Shown: in pieces, positions 5,268 to 5,960 of the stretch
Numbering within the stretch: position 1 is the stretch's first letter
How the letters are laid out: each line of letters starts with the position of its first letter
Assembly: GCA_031270515.1 (NCBI GenBank)
Contig: JAISXM010000012.1
Span: 1 to 5,960 of the forward strand
DNA from: Holosporales bacterium
GTDB taxonomy: Bacteria > Pseudomonadota > Alphaproteobacteria > BNTO01
DNA length: 5,960 bases
Reading direction: 5' to 3'
The notes under the pieces: generated by a model
The model's database searches: none
What the model saw: only the letters and a program-made list of their open reading frames with translations
What the model was told of the DNA's origin: nothing
Translations under genes and position numbers: made by a program

Positions 5268-5366
5268 AAGACAAGAATAGTGTAGTAAACAGAGCGGGCG
5301 AAGAAAATATGGCAAACATAGAGAATGGATAGGCGTGTCGAAGGTAGTGAAGACATTTGAAACAAA

Positions 5367-5400
5367 GGGTTCTTATTAAAAATTTTTCATGAGGATGCCC
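5367..5400 (+). repeat. Repeat R, copy 3 (forward orientation)
   Basis: gggttcttattaaaaatttt followed by tcatgaggatgccc matches 507-539 with only a few differences. It lies 90 bp upstream of the second Rpn gene and is followed within 6 bp by a right-end piece of the dispersed repeat, whereas at 503/507 the two families adjoin in the opposite order. The preceding spacer 5268-5366 shows no gene, terminator or RNA that I can recognise. Confidence 0.8.
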
Positions 5401-5405
5401 GGTGC

Positions 5406-5443
5406 GATGATAAAAAGTTCAAATTGTTTTTATGGACAGGTAT
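5406..5443 (+). repeat. Right-end fragment of the dispersed repeat (copy E)
   Basis: gatgataaaaagttcaaatt followed by gtttttatggacaggtat matches the right portion of copy C (2445-2481) with small changes. The left half of the element is missing; repeat R directly precedes the break, suggesting that R truncated it or recombined with it. Confidence 0.75.
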
Positions 5444-5453
5444 CGTGTATAAT
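5424..5453 (+). promoter_or_regulatory. Candidate sigma70 promoter formed partly by repeat copy E
   Basis: TTGTTT (5424-5429), an 18-base spacer and a perfect TATAAT (5448-5453) lie 36 bp before the ATG at 5490. The -35 hexamer is within the conserved right arm of the repeat, and the -10 lies just outside its end. No good Shine-Dalgarno sequence precedes the ATG. Confidence 0.5.
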
Positions 5454-5489
5454 CAACAGTAGTGATATGATAGCGTTTTGGTATGTGCA

Positions 5490-5960
5490 ATGTCTTCGTT
5501 GTTAAGCCCGCAAATCGACTTTGTTTTTAAGAATATATTTGGTGTGGAAGGCAAAGAGCCGTTATACCCAATCACAAAAAGAATTAGCAGCAGGAGTTTC
5601 GGATAACGGGCGCAGAGCTGTACTAAACGTACTGCTCAAGCCCGGAATTCGAAACGACGAACTGATAAACTTTTTGTGTTTGGGTATGCTAATTTCGTTT
5701 TTGAACTCTTTGTTCAAAGGTAACCCAGTAGTAAAAAATCTTACTCTGGGCAACACAGACATTTGCAAAACAAGGCACGACGGCAAATCCAATCGCCTGG
5801 ATGTAAGGGCTACAATCGATGACGGAACTCAGCTGGACATAGAGATTCAATGCCACAATACGGAAGAAATTCCTCAGAGAGCGCTGAATTACCTGGCGAA
5901 TCTCATGCCGGAAGTCATCAACGAAGGTGAGTCTTATGTCGTGTCGAAGGCGATCGGTAT
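5490..5960 (+). pseudogene. Rpn-family nuclease/transposase-like gene, N-terminal part, interrupted and running off the window
   Basis: From the ATG the frame encodes MSSLLSPQIDFVFKNIFG then VEGKE, the standard Rpn/PDDEXK_2 start, but meets TAA at 5604-5606 inside an inserted palindrome. The family sequence resumes in another frame at 5686 with MLISFLNSLFKGNPVVKNL, followed by the nuclease core RLDVRA...LDIEIQ (Asp at 5800-5802; Glu and Gln of E-x-Q at 5842-5850) and ALNYLANLMPE. Without the insertion, GVEGKE would adjoin MLISFLN as in intact relatives. The downstream frame is open from 5506 through the insertion to the window end, so one frameshift near 5541-5563 would restore a continuous frame. 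Intact members are DNA endonucleases promoting recombination; this copy is probably inactive unless frameshifting or an alternative start is used. The C-terminal end is outside the window. Confidence 0.8.
5564..5687. repeat. 124-bp hairpin-forming palindromic element inserted in the Rpn gene
   Basis: The ends atacccaatcacaaaaag (5564-5581) and ctttttgtgtttgggtat (5670-5687) are inverted repeats matching at 17 of 18 positions. Pairing continues inward around a single centre at about 5626: TTTCG (5597) with CGAAA (5650), CGGGC (5607) with GCCCG (5640), and GAGCTGTAC (5615) with GTACTGCTC (5629). The whole sequence is thus one long imperfect hairpin. It is open in the frame of the downstream Rpn part, encoding about 41 codons (QKELAAGVSDNGRRAVLNVL is its central piece). 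Its size, palindromy and position inside a gene resemble Rickettsia palindromic elements, but I cannot match it to a known class. Confidence 0.8.

Overview
The window looks like an alphaproteobacterial chromosome, probably from a host-associated or repeat-rich lineage. This rests on four observations: a MarR regulator of the alphaproteobacterial LdtR type, an alphaproteobacterial-looking AspRS, AccD, and Rpn/PD-(D/E)XK transposase-like genes whose C-terminal tail is built of GEAR repeats. The genus cannot be fixed from the sequence. Base composition is uneven: the 3' half of accD is GC-rich (40 of 60 bases in 2101-2160), while the regulator gene and the spacers are AT-rich (19 of 60 in 721-780).

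Layout. 1-315 is the C-terminal part of an Rpn-family protein. 316-713 is a repeat-filled spacer with a doubtful 37-codon ORF. 714-1163 is an LdtR-like MarR regulator. 1164-1505 is a spacer made mostly of rearranged copies of a dispersed repeat. 1506-2357 is accD (acetyl-CoA carboxyltransferase beta subunit). 2358-2524 is a convergent spacer with a hairpin and one full repeat copy. 2525-4315 (minus strand) is aspS (aspartyl-tRNA synthetase). 4316-4571 is a divergent spacer with another repeat copy and promoter-like sites. 4572-5267 encodes an exported protein of unknown function with a 24-bp tandem repeat across its signal-peptide cleavage region. 5268-5489 is a spacer with two more repeat pieces and a good sigma70-like promoter. 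5490 to the window end is the start of a second Rpn-family gene, disrupted by a 124-bp palindromic insertion.

The two housekeeping genes belong to fatty-acid synthesis and translation and do not form an operon with their neighbours. The main interest is the mobile and repeat content: (i) a family of about 87-bp repeats with imperfect terminal inverted repeats in nearly every spacer, including a pair of copies with a compensatory base-pair change; (ii) a 33-34-bp repeat 'R', facing inward beside the 3' end of one Rpn gene and the 5' end of the other; and (iii) a hairpin-forming element inside an Rpn coding region, resembling the Rickettsia palindromic elements in design. All repeat calls were made by eye.
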